Notes: generated by a model from the sequence alone, not told the origin. 64,000 bases of DNA from Actinoplanes sp. DH11 (GCF_020873875.1 NZ_JAHWGU010000014.1:1-64000); one strand, 5' to 3'; shown: positions 52,886 through 61,902, counted from the stretch's first letter. Program-made: numbers and translations.

Positions 52886-52958
52886 AGAGAACCGTATCAA
52901 GTCGCATACCCCGGAGCAACGAGGTTCCACATGTCGGCGGGGCACATCACAGCGGCGA

Positions 52959-53621
52959 TCAGCCAAGCGCGTCCCGCACCCCCGTCTCGCGGCGGCCCAG
53001 GAACACCGGGTCACGCCGGGACAGCACGTCACCGGCCGCCTTCACCGCGGCCAACTGTTCCCGGATCTCGCCACGCAACCACAGCCGCCGGTTCGCCCGG
53101 ACCGTGTCGTCACCCACCCCGTCGGCGTCGACGCCCAACGCCCGGCAGAGCGCCACCGCCCGCTCCAGATGGAAGTTCTGGGTCACCACGACCGCCCGGC
53201 GCACCCCGAAGATCCGGCGCGCCCGGGAACACGAGTCGTACGTGTCGAACCCGGCATGGTCGAGCACCACCCGCGACACCGGCACCCCGTGCGAGACCAG
53301 CCAGACCATCATCGCGCCCGGCTCGTCGTAGTCCCAGTCGGCGTGATCGCCGGACACCAGGATCGCCGACACCTTGCCCGCCACCCACAACTGCCGGGCC
53401 GTCTCCAGGCGCGCCTCGAGGAACGCCGACGGCTGCCCGCCCGGGTCCACCTGCGCGCCGAGGACCAGTGCGACCGGGGCGACCGGCACCGTGCCCACCC
53501 CGTAGATGTGCCCGGCGGCCGACGAGCGGACCCAGGAGAGCGAGCCGGCGGTGACCGCGACGGCGAGCGTCGCACCCAGCACACCGAACGTGACCGCGCG
53601 GCGGAGAATGGTCTTCAACAC
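52959..53621 (-). CDS. SanA/YdcF-like (DUF218) membrane-anchored protein
   Basis: About 220 residues with one N-terminal membrane helix and a DUF218 domain: LVLGAQVDPGGQPSAFLEARLETA, ILVSGDH and VVVTQNFHLERAVALCRALG. The family includes E. coli SanA, linked to envelope barrier function. No ATG exists near the 5' end. I use the GTG at 53621. A TTG at 53648 would lie only 10 nt from the divergent gene's start, which is why I prefer the shorter form. Confidence 0.78.
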   Translation of the reverse strand: MLKTILRRAVTFGVLGATLAVAVTAGSLSWVRSSAAGHIYGVGTVPVAPVALVLGAQVDPGGQPSAFLEARLETARQLWVAGKVSAILVSGDHADWDYDEPGAMMVWLVSHGVPVSRVVLDHAGFDTYDSCSRARRIFGVRRAVVVTQNFHLERAVALCRALGVDADGVGDDTVRANRRLWLRGEIREQLAAVKAAGDVLSRRDPVFLGRRETGVRDALG

Positions 53622-53657
53622 CAGGCCGAGGATGGCAAATCCGGTCAATCAGGCACG

Positions 53658-54638
53658 ATGACTTCCGTGCAAGAACAAGATCTTTTCGTACGCTGGGCGG
53701 CTGCGGCACCCGGCTCCCAGGTCTTCCGCCACCCGGCGGCGACGGTGGTGGCCTGCGCCGACCTGGCGCACTGGGACCGGCTCGTGATGGCCGGTTCGCC
53801 GGACGCGCTCGCCGGCCTGCTCGGCGAGGTGCTGCCGGAGGTCGGGCCGTCGTTCCGGCCCTTCGGACCGGAAAACCTGGTCGCGGACGTGGTCGCCCGG
53901 GTGCCGGCGCTGGAGCTGAGCGCCCGGTTCGCCTGGATGGACACGACGACGCCGGTCCGCCGGCGCGGTCCGGGCGACCCCGGCGACCCGCGCGGCTCAG
54001 GGGGACCGGGCGACCCGGGCGGCCGGGGCGGCTCGGGCGAACCGGGCGGCTCGGGCAGACCCGGCGAACCCGGACCCGGCGGACCGGGCGGACCGGGCGG
54101 ACTGGGCGGAAGCATGTCAGCTGCGCCAACGTTTACCGGTCAACCGCAGGCACCGGATCGGCCGGAGGCGGGCTCGCCCCGGTTTACCGGTCAACTCGGC
54201 GACGCGTTTACCGGTCAACTAGGGCGTCAAGTGAGTGCTCCCGCCTGGCTGACCGAGGCGCACTGGCCCGAGGTCACCGCGTTGATCGACGAATCGTTTC
54301 CGGACTCCTACGCATGGCCCGGCGCGCCCGGCGTGTACCGCTGGGCGGGTGTGCGCGACAACGCCGGCCGGCTGCTCGCGGTCGCGGCGGAGGCCTGGTC
54401 GACCGCGGAGCTCGGGTTCTTGGGAGGCGTCACCACCCGGCGGGAAGCCCGCGGGCAGGGGCTGGCGGCGGCACTGTGCGGGTTCGTGACCGACGAACTG
54501 CTGGCCGAGCGGGAGCGGGTGGCTCTGCTGGCCGATTACGACAACACTGCGGCCGTCGCCACCTACCGCCGGTTGGGCTTCACGACGCGCCGGGTCGCGG
54601 CGGCCCGCCAGACGGTGCCGGCCCGGCGCCCGGTGTAG
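53658..54638 (+). CDS. GNAT-family protein with collagen-like linker
   Basis: A 326-residue protein in three parts. Residues 1-95 are an N-terminal domain (FVRWAAAAPGSQVFRHPAAT). About 98-150 is a Gly-X-Pro-rich, collagen-like linker (GDPGDPRGSGGPGD, PGGPGGPGG). It continues into three FTGQ motifs from a 12-nt DNA repeat, TTTACCGGTCAA. The C-terminal acetyltransferase domain (about 190-326) has GGVTTRREARGQGLAAALC, the acetyl-CoA loop, and YDNTAAVATYRRLGF. The substrate is unknown. The stop codon lies in the first unit of the tandem array that follows. Confidence 0.82.
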   Translation: MTSVQEQDLFVRWAAAAPGSQVFRHPAATVVACADLAHWDRLVMAGSPDALAGLLGEVLPEVGPSFRPFGPENLVADVVARVPALELSARFAWMDTTTPVRRRGPGDPGDPRGSGGPGDPGGRGGSGEPGGSGRPGEPGPGGPGGPGGLGGSMSAAPTFTGQPQAPDRPEAGSPRFTGQLGDAFTGQLGRQVSAPAWLTEAHWPEVTALIDESFPDSYAWPGAPGVYRWAGVRDNAGRLLAVAAEAWSTAELGFLGGVTTRREARGQGLAAALCGFVTDELLAERERVALLADYDNTAAVATYRRLGFTTRRVAAARQTVPARRPV

Positions 54639-54818
54639 CGCCAGCCGGCGCGGTGCAGCGCCTGCCCAGCACGGTGCAGCGCCGACCGGGCGCGGTGCCG
54701 AGCCGACCCAGCGCAGTGCAGGGCCGGCCCGGCGCGGTGTGGAGCTGGCCCGGCGCGGTGCCGAGCCGACCCAGCGCAGTGCAGAGCCGACCCGGCGCGG
54801 TGTGGAGCCGGCCCGGCG
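54631..54818. repeat. 20-21 nt tandem array with 63-nt higher order
   Basis: Nine units on the pattern CGGTGCAGCGCCGACCCGGCG at 54631, 54651, 54672, 54693, 54714, 54735, 54756, 54777 and 54798. Units 4-6 and 7-9 form a near-perfect 63-nt duplication. The first unit holds the TAG stop of the acetyltransferase gene. Confidence 0.92.
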
Positions 54819-54857
54819 CGCGCGACGCAGAGCCGGCGCGGCGGCGGGCGCGGCGGT

Positions 54858-54932
54858 GTTGATCTGCTAGCGGTGCGAAATCGCGGTTTTGACCCCTTGA
54901 TCACAGCGATTTCGTAGCGCTAGCAGATCAAC
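54858..54932. repeat. 75-bp palindromic element, copy 4 (inverted)
   Basis: Same length and ends. Read on the minus strand it matches copy 3 at about 70 of 75 positions, so it is inserted in the opposite direction. It lies between convergent genes and between two tandem arrays. Confidence 0.95.
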
Positions 54933-55067
54933 ATCGCGCCGGGGCGGACGCGTCCGGCGTGACCGGAACCAGAACGGGGACGCGGGGTTGATGGGCGCGC
55001 GGTATCGGCTGGACACGATCTCCTGCGGCACGGCGCCGCTGGGCTCAGGCGCGGCGCCTGGGGAGGC

Positions 55068-55182
55068 GCAGGCCCAGCCCCCAGGAAAGCGCAGGCCCAG
55101 CCCTCAGGAAAGCGCAGGCCCAGCCCCCAGGAAAGCGCAGGCCCAGCCCTCAGGAAGGCTCAGGCACGGCCCCCAGGGAAAC
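55068..55182. repeat. 23-nt tandem repeat, five units
   Basis: Five 23-nt units (GCAGGCCCAGCCCYCAGGAA plus AGC) at 55068, 55091, 55114, 55137 and 55160. Units alternate CCC and CTC, hinting at a 46-nt higher-order duplication. The last unit is diverged. The array ends 65 nt from the methyltransferase stop. Confidence 0.92.
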
Positions 55183-55247
55183 GCAGGTCCAGCGGGCGGG
55201 GGGACCAGGCTCGGAGCGCGGGGTGCTCAGGCGCGCGGGAGGGGTGC

Positions 55248-56042
55248 TCAGGCTCGGCGGGCGGTGTAGAGGAGGTACTCCCACTCCGTGGCGCCTTCGC
55301 CCAGCTCGGCCATCGCCTGGTCAAGAGCGGACACCCGCTCCGGGTCGGCGGCGATGTTGCGGTAGACCGCGATGGTGGGGCCGTACACGCGCTTGAAGTA
55401 GTCGCGCAGCTCGGCGCCGGAGCCGAAGCGGTCCACGCGCAGGGTGCGGCGTTCCGCGCGTACGTCTGTCACGTTGTCACCGAACAGCTCGGCCAGGTGT
55501 GCCGGGTCGCCCCAGAGCGGCGGCGGCTGGGCGCCGGGCGGTGGCGGGGCGGCGTACGGCTTCATGGTGGCGAAAAGCCTGCCGACGAAGCCCTGCGGAG
55601 TCCAGCTGAGCAGGGCGATCGTGCCGCCGGGGCGGCAGACGCGGAGGAGTTCGCCGGCGGCTGCGGCGTGGAAGGGCGCGAACATCACGCCGATGCAGGA
55701 CATCACGGTGTCGAACGAGGCGGTGTCGAACGGCAGCGCCTCGGCGTCCGCCTCGGTCCAGGTGAGTTTGGCGTCCCGGGCGGCGGCCAGGCGTTCACCG
55801 GCGGTCAGCAGTTCCGGGGTGAGGTCGCTGGCGGTGACCGTGGCGCCGGTCAGCGCGGCCGGGATCGCGGCGTTTCCGGTGCCCGCGGCGACGTCCAGCA
55901 CCCGCTGCCCGGGCCCGATGCCGGCGGCCTCGACAAGAACCGGGCCGAGCGGCGCACCGACTTCGGCGGCCAGTGCTGGATAGTCGCCCGACGCCCACAT
56001 GGCGCGGTGCTTTTCCTTGATGGTGTTGCCCGTCGTCGTCAT
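55248..56042 (-). CDS. Class I SAM-dependent methyltransferase
   Basis: A 264-residue methyltransferase. Motif I is VLDVAAGTGNAA (about 48-59), then ASDLTPELL, an acidic motif in EADAEALPFDTASFDTVMSCIGVMF and GGTIALLSW. It resembles UbiE/small-molecule methyltransferases; the substrate is unknown. It starts at the ATG at 56042. The longer frame above is Arg/Pro-rich and not supported. Confidence 0.87.
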   Translation of the reverse strand: MTTTGNTIKEKHRAMWASGDYPALAAEVGAPLGPVLVEAAGIGPGQRVLDVAAGTGNAAIPAALTGATVTASDLTPELLTAGERLAAARDAKLTWTEADAEALPFDTASFDTVMSCIGVMFAPFHAAAAGELLRVCRPGGTIALLSWTPQGFVGRLFATMKPYAAPPPPGAQPPPLWGDPAHLAELFGDNVTDVRAERRTLRVDRFGSGAELRDYFKRVYGPTIAVYRNIAADPERVSALDQAMAELGEGATEWEYLLYTARRA

Positions 56043-56128
56043 GGCACCGACGGTAGGGATCGGCGGACCGGCAGGCCTAGTACACGATCTGTACCGGGGG
56101 TGTCCGGCACCGGACACCCCCGGGTGGC

Positions 56129-58375
56129 TCAGCTGATCCGGAACTTCGCGGAGAGCAGCGCCGACGGCCGCGAGTTGGGGCCGACGAGCAGATCGAAATC
56201 GCCCGGTTCGACGATCCGGTCGCCGTCGGCGGTGACGAGCGTGCACGCGCTGGCCGGCAGCTCGATCTCGACCGTCACGCTCTCCCCCGGCGGCACGAGG
56301 ACCTGCCGGTACGCCTTCAGCTCGCGTCCCGCCCAGGTGACGCTGGTGACGAGGTCGCTGACGTAGACCTGCACCGTCTCCAGCGCCGGCCGCCGGCCGG
56401 TGTTGGAGAGCCGCACCGAGGCACGGACCACCCCGTCGGGCGCCACGTCCGGTTCGCCGATGGTCAGGCCGTCGTAGGTGACGGTCGTGTAGCTGAGGCC
56501 CTCACCGAACGCGAACAGCGGGTCCTGGGTGAGGTCGGCGTACCGGGTGCCGTGCTGACCGCGCACCTGGTTGTAGTAGATCGGCTGCTGACCGACGTGC
56601 CGTGCCGCGGAGATCGGCATCCGGCCGCTGGGCTCGATGTGGCCCAGGATCAGCTCGGCCAGGGCCTGCCCGCCGCGCATGCCCGGGTTGAACGCCTGGA
56701 TCAGGGCGGCCGCGTTCAGCGCCGACTCGGGCAGCACGTGCGGCTTCGAGTCGAGGAGCACGACGATCATCGGGGTGCCGGTGGCGGCGATCGCGTCGAG
56801 CAGGGCGATCTGCCCGCCGAGCAGTTCCAGGGTGGCGGTGGACTTGTGCTCACCGGTCAGGTTGACCGTGTCGCCGACGACCACGACCGCGTAGTCGGCG
56901 GCCTGTGCGGCGGCGACGGCGGCCGCGAGACGGGCCGGGTCGGCCGGGATCGGCTGCGAGATCGGCGGCCGGGGCTGGCCGTCCGGGAACGTCTCACCCT
57001 CCGGGTCGGGCACCAGGTGCTCGATGTCGGCGCCGCGTTCGAAAGTCACCTCCCAGCCGTCCGGGACCGTCCCGCGCAGGCCGTCCAGCACGGTCGTGGT
57101 GAGCTCCCGCGGGTGCCCGTCGGGCATCCAGTCGACCTGCCCGGAGTTGCCGGCCCAGTCACCGAGCTGAGCGGAGACGTCGTCGGCGTTGGGGCCGAGC
57201 ACCGCGATCCGGCGCGCGGCGGCGGAGGCGTCCAGCGGGAGCACGCCGTCGTTGCGCAGCAGCACCAGCGACCGGCGGGCCACCTCCAGGTTGAGCTCGG
57301 TGTGCTCGCGGCTGCCGATCACCGCCCGCTGGCGGTCGGCGTCCGGCGTGCGCGGGTTCTCGAAGAGGCCCAGTTCGAACTTCAGGCGCAGGATCCGCCG
57401 TACCGCCGAATCAAGGTCGTGGTCGTCCAGCAGGCCGCGCGCCACCGCCTCCTGCGCGCCGTCGAAGAAGGCGGGGGTGACCATGACCAGGTCGTTGCCG
57501 GCCTTGACCGCCCGCGCCGCCGCCTCCGCGTAGTCGGCGCAGACCTTCTGCTCCCACACCATCCGGCCGACGTTGTCCCAGTCGGTGACGAGCGTGCCGG
57601 TGAAGCCCCACTCCTGCTTGAGCACGTCGTTGAGCAGCCACTTGTTCGCGGTGATCGGCACCCCGTCCATCGACTGGTAGCCGAGCATGAAGACGGCGCA
57701 GCCCTCCTTGGCGGCCCGCTCGAACGGCGGCAGGAACCAGGAGCGCAGCTTGCGTCGGCTGATGTCGGCCTCGCTGGCGTCCCGGCCACCCTGGGTCTCG
57801 GAGTAGCCGGCGAAGTGCTTCGCGGTGGCCAGGACCGCGGTCGGGTCGGCCAGCCCGCCGCCCTGGTAACCACGGATCATCGCGGCACCGAACTCGCCGA
57901 TCAGGAACGGGTCCTCGCCGAACGTCTCGTCGATGCGCCCCCACCGCAGGTCGCGGGCGATGCAGAGCACCGGCGAGAAGGTCCAGTGGATGCCGGTGGC
58001 GGAGACCTCGACGGCGGTGGCCCGGGCCACCCGCTCGATCAGGGCCGGGTCCCAGGTCGCGGCCATCGCCAGCTGCGTCGGGAAGATCGTCGCGCCGGGC
58101 CAGAACGAGTGGCCGTGGATGCAGTCCTCGGCGGTCAGCAGCGGGATCCGCAGGCGGGTCCGCGCGACCAGCTCGGCCGCCTCGATCAGCTTGGCCGGGG
58201 AGGTGTGCAGGATCGAGCCGGCCAGCTTCTCCAGGATGATCTCCGGGAGGTCCTGACGGGCGTCGAGCTGCATCATCTGCCCGGCTTTCTCGGCAAGTGT
58301 CATGCGCCCCAGCAGATCCTCCACCCGCTCCTCGATGGAGAGCGATGGATCCTGATATGGGAAGTCTGCGGGCAT
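56129..58375 (-). CDS. GH3 beta-glucosidase / beta-xylosidase-like enzyme
   Basis: A 748-residue GH3 glycoside hydrolase without signal peptide, so probably intracellular. The N-terminal barrel has EDCIHGHSF, RWGRIDETFGEDPFL, AKHFAGYSETQGGRD and the nucleophile Asp in LVTDWDNVGRM. The second alpha/beta domain has GPNADDV. A fibronectin III-like domain with LSNTGRRPALETVQVYV closes it. GGAGG before the ATG at 58375 fixes the start; an in-frame ATG at 58483 lacks one. It is divergent from egtA. Confidence 0.9.
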   Translation of the reverse strand: MPADFPYQDPSLSIEERVEDLLGRMTLAEKAGQMMQLDARQDLPEIILEKLAGSILHTSPAKLIEAAELVARTRLRIPLLTAEDCIHGHSFWPGATIFPTQLAMAATWDPALIERVARATAVEVSATGIHWTFSPVLCIARDLRWGRIDETFGEDPFLIGEFGAAMIRGYQGGGLADPTAVLATAKHFAGYSETQGGRDASEADISRRKLRSWFLPPFERAAKEGCAVFMLGYQSMDGVPITANKWLLNDVLKQEWGFTGTLVTDWDNVGRMVWEQKVCADYAEAAARAVKAGNDLVMVTPAFFDGAQEAVARGLLDDHDLDSAVRRILRLKFELGLFENPRTPDADRQRAVIGSREHTELNLEVARRSLVLLRNDGVLPLDASAAARRIAVLGPNADDVSAQLGDWAGNSGQVDWMPDGHPRELTTTVLDGLRGTVPDGWEVTFERGADIEHLVPDPEGETFPDGQPRPPISQPIPADPARLAAAVAAAQAADYAVVVVGDTVNLTGEHKSTATLELLGGQIALLDAIAATGTPMIVVLLDSKPHVLPESALNAAALIQAFNPGMRGGQALAELILGHIEPSGRMPISAARHVGQQPIYYNQVRGQHGTRYADLTQDPLFAFGEGLSYTTVTYDGLTIGEPDVAPDGVVRASVRLSNTGRRPALETVQVYVSDLVTSVTWAGRELKAYRQVLVPPGESVTVEIELPASACTLVTADGDRIVEPGDFDLLVGPNSRPSALLSAKFRIS

Positions 58376-58607
58376 GAGTGCCTCCGGTCTGCCGAACACG
58401 AACGGCTCGAAGTCTTCCAGTCCGGAACCGGTTCCGGCACCCCGCCCCGGTTCCGGAACTTGACGATCTCGTGGCTGGTTCATTTCGGACCCGGAGAGGA
58501 TCGACACACGCTCATGGGAGGACGAGGCCGTCCGGATGTGGGTATCGTCCCCAGAAGACCACACTCATAGAAGTTGGAAAATCACTCTGAGTGAGGAGCG
58601 AGGAGCG

Positions 58608-59840
58608 ATGACTTCGTCCGACCGGGTGCTTCGATCGACCCAGGAGGCGATCGAGCACATCTCCGGAATCTGCTTCAAGACCGGCCCGCCGCAACGGGTC
58701 GGCGTCGAACTGGAATGGACCACGCACCACGCCGGCGACGAGTCCGCATACCTGCGGGCCGAGGACCTGGCCGCCGCCCTCGGCGAGCACACGCCCGCCA
58801 CACTCGGTAATTCGGAACCCGTACCCCTGCCCGGCGGAAGCACCGTCACCTGCGAACCCGGCGGGCAGGTCGAGATCTCCTCGGCCGTGGCCGGATCACT
58901 CGCCGAACTGCACACCGCCGTCACCGCCGATCACGCCGCACTCACCGAGTTGCTGGCCCGTTCCGGCATCGTCCTCGGCGATCGGGGCATCGACCCCCAC
59001 CGGCCGCCACGGCGCATCCTCGACACCCCGCGCTACGCCGCGATGGAGCGCGCCTTCGACCGCGCCGGGCGGACCATGATGGGCAGCACCGCCGGCCTGC
59101 AGGTCTGCTTCGACGCCGGCTCCGCCCGGCGATGGGCCGCGCTGAACGAGATCGGCCCGGCGATGCTCGCGCTCTTCGCCAACTCGCGACGGCACGCGGG
59201 CCGCGACACCCGGTGGGCGTCCGCCCGGATGGGCGCCTGGCTCGCCATGGAACCACGCCGCACCGGTCCGGTGCCGCTCGGCGACGACCCGGCCCAGGAC
59301 TGGGCGCGATACGCGCTGGCCGCCCCACTGCTCTGCGTGCGGCGCGACGCCGGCCACTGGGACGCGCCACCCGGCCTCACCCTGGCCGGCTGGATCGGAA
59401 ACGGCACCGCGAGCCGGATCGAGAACGGCACCGCCGGCCCGGTCGGCGCCGGCACCACCGGCTCCCGGCCCACGTTCGACGACGTCGAATACCACCTCGG
59501 AACCCTCTTCCCACCGGTACGCCCCCGCGGCTACCTCGAGGTCCGATATCTGGACGCCCAGCCCGGCGGCGAATGGATCGCACCGGCCGCGGTGCTCACC
59601 GCCCTCGTCGCCGACGACGCCACCACCGACCGGGCCCGCGACCTCGCGCAACCGTCCGCCGGCCGCTGGCTCGACGCGGCCCGGGCCGGTCTCGCCGACC
59701 CGGTGATCCGCGGCTGCGCCGCCGGTCTCGCCGAACTGGCCGGCCGGAACCTGGAGCGGACCGATCTGCCGGCCGCCACCCGATCCGACGTCTCGGAGAT
59801 CCTCTCCCGCCGCCTGCACGCCTTCGCCGTCGCGGCTTGA
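58608..59840 (+). CDS. egtA: Glutamate-cysteine ligase EgtA
   Basis: First gene of an ergothioneine operon. EgtA makes gamma-glutamylcysteine, the sulfur donor used by EgtB. The 410-residue protein has the GCS2-type RVGVELEWTTHH, the substrate/metal region GGQVEISSAV, MMGSTAGLQVCFD and a C-terminal RGYLEVRYLDAQP. AGGAGCG precedes the ATG. egtB follows 23 nt later. Confidence 0.93.
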   Translation: MTSSDRVLRSTQEAIEHISGICFKTGPPQRVGVELEWTTHHAGDESAYLRAEDLAAALGEHTPATLGNSEPVPLPGGSTVTCEPGGQVEISSAVAGSLAELHTAVTADHAALTELLARSGIVLGDRGIDPHRPPRRILDTPRYAAMERAFDRAGRTMMGSTAGLQVCFDAGSARRWAALNEIGPAMLALFANSRRHAGRDTRWASARMGAWLAMEPRRTGPVPLGDDPAQDWARYALAAPLLCVRRDAGHWDAPPGLTLAGWIGNGTASRIENGTAGPVGAGTTGSRPTFDDVEYHLGTLFPPVRPRGYLEVRYLDAQPGGEWIAPAAVLTALVADDATTDRARDLAQPSAGRWLDAARAGLADPVIRGCAAGLAELAGRNLERTDLPAATRSDVSEILSRRLHAFAVAA

Positions 59841-59863
59841 TCCTCGCTTGGAGAGCACCCCAC

Positions 59864-61156
59864 ATGAGTCATGATCTGCGGCTGTCCATCGCGGCCGAAC
59901 TGGAACGCACGCGCGCCCGCACCGAGGCACTCACCGACGCCGTCGACGAGGCTGACCTGGTCCGCCAGCACTCCCCGCTGATGTCCCCACTGGTCTGGGA
60001 CCTGGCACACATCGGCAACCAGGAAGAACTCTGGCTCGTCCGGGACGTGGGCGGCCGCGACCCGGTGCGGCAGGACATCGACGAGCTCTACGACGCCTTC
60101 AAGCACGCCCGCAGCGACCGGCCGGCTCTTCCGCTGCTCGACCCGGCACAGGCCCGCGCCTACGTCGCGCAGGTCCGGGACAAGGCCCTCGACGTGCTCG
60201 ACCGGGTACGCCTCACCGGCCGCCCCCTGCTCGACGACGGGTTCGCCTTCGGCATGATCCTGCAGCACGAGCAGCAGCACGCCGAGACCATGCTCGCCAC
60301 CCATCAGCTGCGCACCGGCGCGCCGGTCCTGCACGCTCCCCCGCCACCGGCCGCGGCCGTCCCCGTCACCGGCGAGGTGTTCGTGCCCGGCGGCCGGTTC
60401 ACCATGGGGACCAGCACCGAGGCGTGGGCGCTGGACAACGAACGGCCGGCCCACGACGTGCACGTGCCCGGCTTCTTCATCGACGCGGCGCCGGTGACGA
60501 ACGGCCGGTACCTGGAGTTCGTCGACGCCGGCGGTTACGACGACCCGCGGTGGTGGAGTGCGCGCGGGTGGGCGTACCGCCAGAAAGCCGGCCTGGTCGC
60601 ACCCCTGCACTGGATCTCGCAGGCCTCGGGCTGGTCGCGCGACGTCTTCGGCCGGATCGAGGAACTCGACCCGGAACAGCCCGTGGTGCACGTCTGCTGG
60701 TTCGAGGCCGAGGCGTTCGCCGCCTGGGCCGGCAAGCGGCTGCCCACCGAGGCCGAATGGGAGAAGGCCGCCCGCTTCGACCCGGCGACCGGCCGGTCCC
60801 GCCGGTTCCCGTGGGGTGACGAGGCACCCGGGCCGGACCACGCCAACCTGGGCCAGCGTCACCTGTCACCGGCACCGGCCGGCGCCTACCCCCGCGGTGC
60901 GTCACCGCTCGGGGTGCACCAGCTCATCGGCGACGTCTGGGAGTGGACGTCGTCCGGGTTCGAGGCCTACCCCGGGTTCGGCGCGTTCCCCTACCGCGAA
61001 TACTCCGAGGTCTTCCTCGGCGGCGACTACCGGGTGCTGCGCGGCGGGTCGTTCGGCACCGACGCGGCCGCCTGCCGGGGCACCTTCCGCAACTGGGACC
61101 ACCCGATCCGGCGGCAGATCTTCAGCGGCTTCCGGCTCGCGCGGGACGCCGGCTGA
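59864..61156 (+). CDS. egtB: Hercynine oxygenase EgtB
   Basis: Non-heme iron sulfoxide synthase joining hercynine and gamma-glutamylcysteine. The 430-residue protein has an N-terminal DinB-like domain with the iron-binding histidines His49 (DLAHIGN), His135 and His139 (LQHEQQHAE). The C-terminal formylglycine-generating-type domain has VPGGRFTMGTS, LPTEAEWEKAAR, GDVWEWTSS and LRGGSFGTD. Its stop overlaps the egtC start by one base. Confidence 0.95.
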   Translation: MSHDLRLSIAAELERTRARTEALTDAVDEADLVRQHSPLMSPLVWDLAHIGNQEELWLVRDVGGRDPVRQDIDELYDAFKHARSDRPALPLLDPAQARAYVAQVRDKALDVLDRVRLTGRPLLDDGFAFGMILQHEQQHAETMLATHQLRTGAPVLHAPPPPAAAVPVTGEVFVPGGRFTMGTSTEAWALDNERPAHDVHVPGFFIDAAPVTNGRYLEFVDAGGYDDPRWWSARGWAYRQKAGLVAPLHWISQASGWSRDVFGRIEELDPEQPVVHVCWFEAEAFAAWAGKRLPTEAEWEKAARFDPATGRSRRFPWGDEAPGPDHANLGQRHLSPAPAGAYPRGASPLGVHQLIGDVWEWTSSGFEAYPGFGAFPYREYSEVFLGGDYRVLRGGSFGTDAAACRGTFRNWDHPIRRQIFSGFRLARDAG

Positions 61157-61902
61157 TGTGCCGCCACCTGGGGTACGTGGGTCCGCCCGTACCGCTGGCG
61201 GATCTTCTCTTCGATCCGGCGCACGCGCTGGCGACGCAGGCGTGGGCGCCGCGCGACATGCGCGGCGGAGGCACGATCAACGCGGACGGCTTCGGCGTCG
61301 GGTGGTACCCGGCCGGTCCCGCCGCACCCGTGCGATATCGGAGCGCGATGCCGATCTGGAGCGATGCCGCGCTGCCCGCGCTCGCCGCCACCACAGCGGC
61401 GGGTGCGGTGCTGGCGGCGGTCCGCTCGGCCACGGTGGGCATGCCGGTCACCGAGACCGCCGCAGCGCCGTTCAGCGACGGGCGGTGGCTTCTCAGCCAC
61501 AACGGCGTGGTGCGCGGCTGGCCGGGAACGATCGCCGGCCTCGCCGGCGACCTGCCGGTCGAGGACCTGCTGACGCTGGAGGCGCCGACCGATGCGGCGG
61601 CTCTTTTCGCACTCGTACGGGCGAAGCTGCGCGCCGGCGAACCACCGGCGAAGGCCGTCGCCGTAGTGGTCGCGCAGGTGCTCGCGGCCGCGCCCGGATC
61701 CCGGCTGAACCTGCTGCTCACCGACGGAGAGCAGCTGATCGCGACGACCGCGGGGCATGCGCTGTCGGTGCGTGCCCGCGACGACGCGGTACTTGTCGCC
61801 TCCGAGCCGCTCGATGGCGATCCGGCCTGGCAGGCCGTGCCGGACGGGCGGCTGGTGGTCGCCCGCCCCGGACACCTCTCGATCACGGAAGGCTTCGCAT
61901 GA
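61156..61902 (+). CDS. egtC: Gamma-glutamyl-hercynylcysteine sulfoxide amidohydrolase EgtC
   Basis: Class II glutamine amidotransferase-type hydrolase that removes the glutamyl group. The 248-residue protein starts MCRHLGYVG, so Cys2 becomes the N-terminal nucleophile. DGFGVGWY and SHNGVVRGWPG are the supporting motifs. The stop overlaps the first of two mini-ORFs (ATGA) that link it to egtD. Confidence 0.93.
   Translation: MCRHLGYVGPPVPLADLLFDPAHALATQAWAPRDMRGGGTINADGFGVGWYPAGPAAPVRYRSAMPIWSDAALPALAATTAAGAVLAAVRSATVGMPVTETAAAPFSDGRWLLSHNGVVRGWPGTIAGLAGDLPVEDLLTLEAPTDAAALFALVRAKLRAGEPPAKAVAVVVAQVLAAAPGSRLNLLLTDGEQLIATTAGHALSVRARDDAVLVASEPLDGDPAWQAVPDGRLVVARPGHLSITEGFA

Noticed and set aside
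53648..53660. TTG start for the SanA-like gene at 53648
   Set aside because: TTG starts are rare, there is no good ribosome site, and it would leave 10 nt between divergent starts. The GTG at 53621 still keeps the membrane anchor.
54988..55269. A 93-codon plus-strand open frame
   Set aside because: Mostly the translated 23-nt repeat. No ribosome site, and it overlaps the methyltransferase 3' end.
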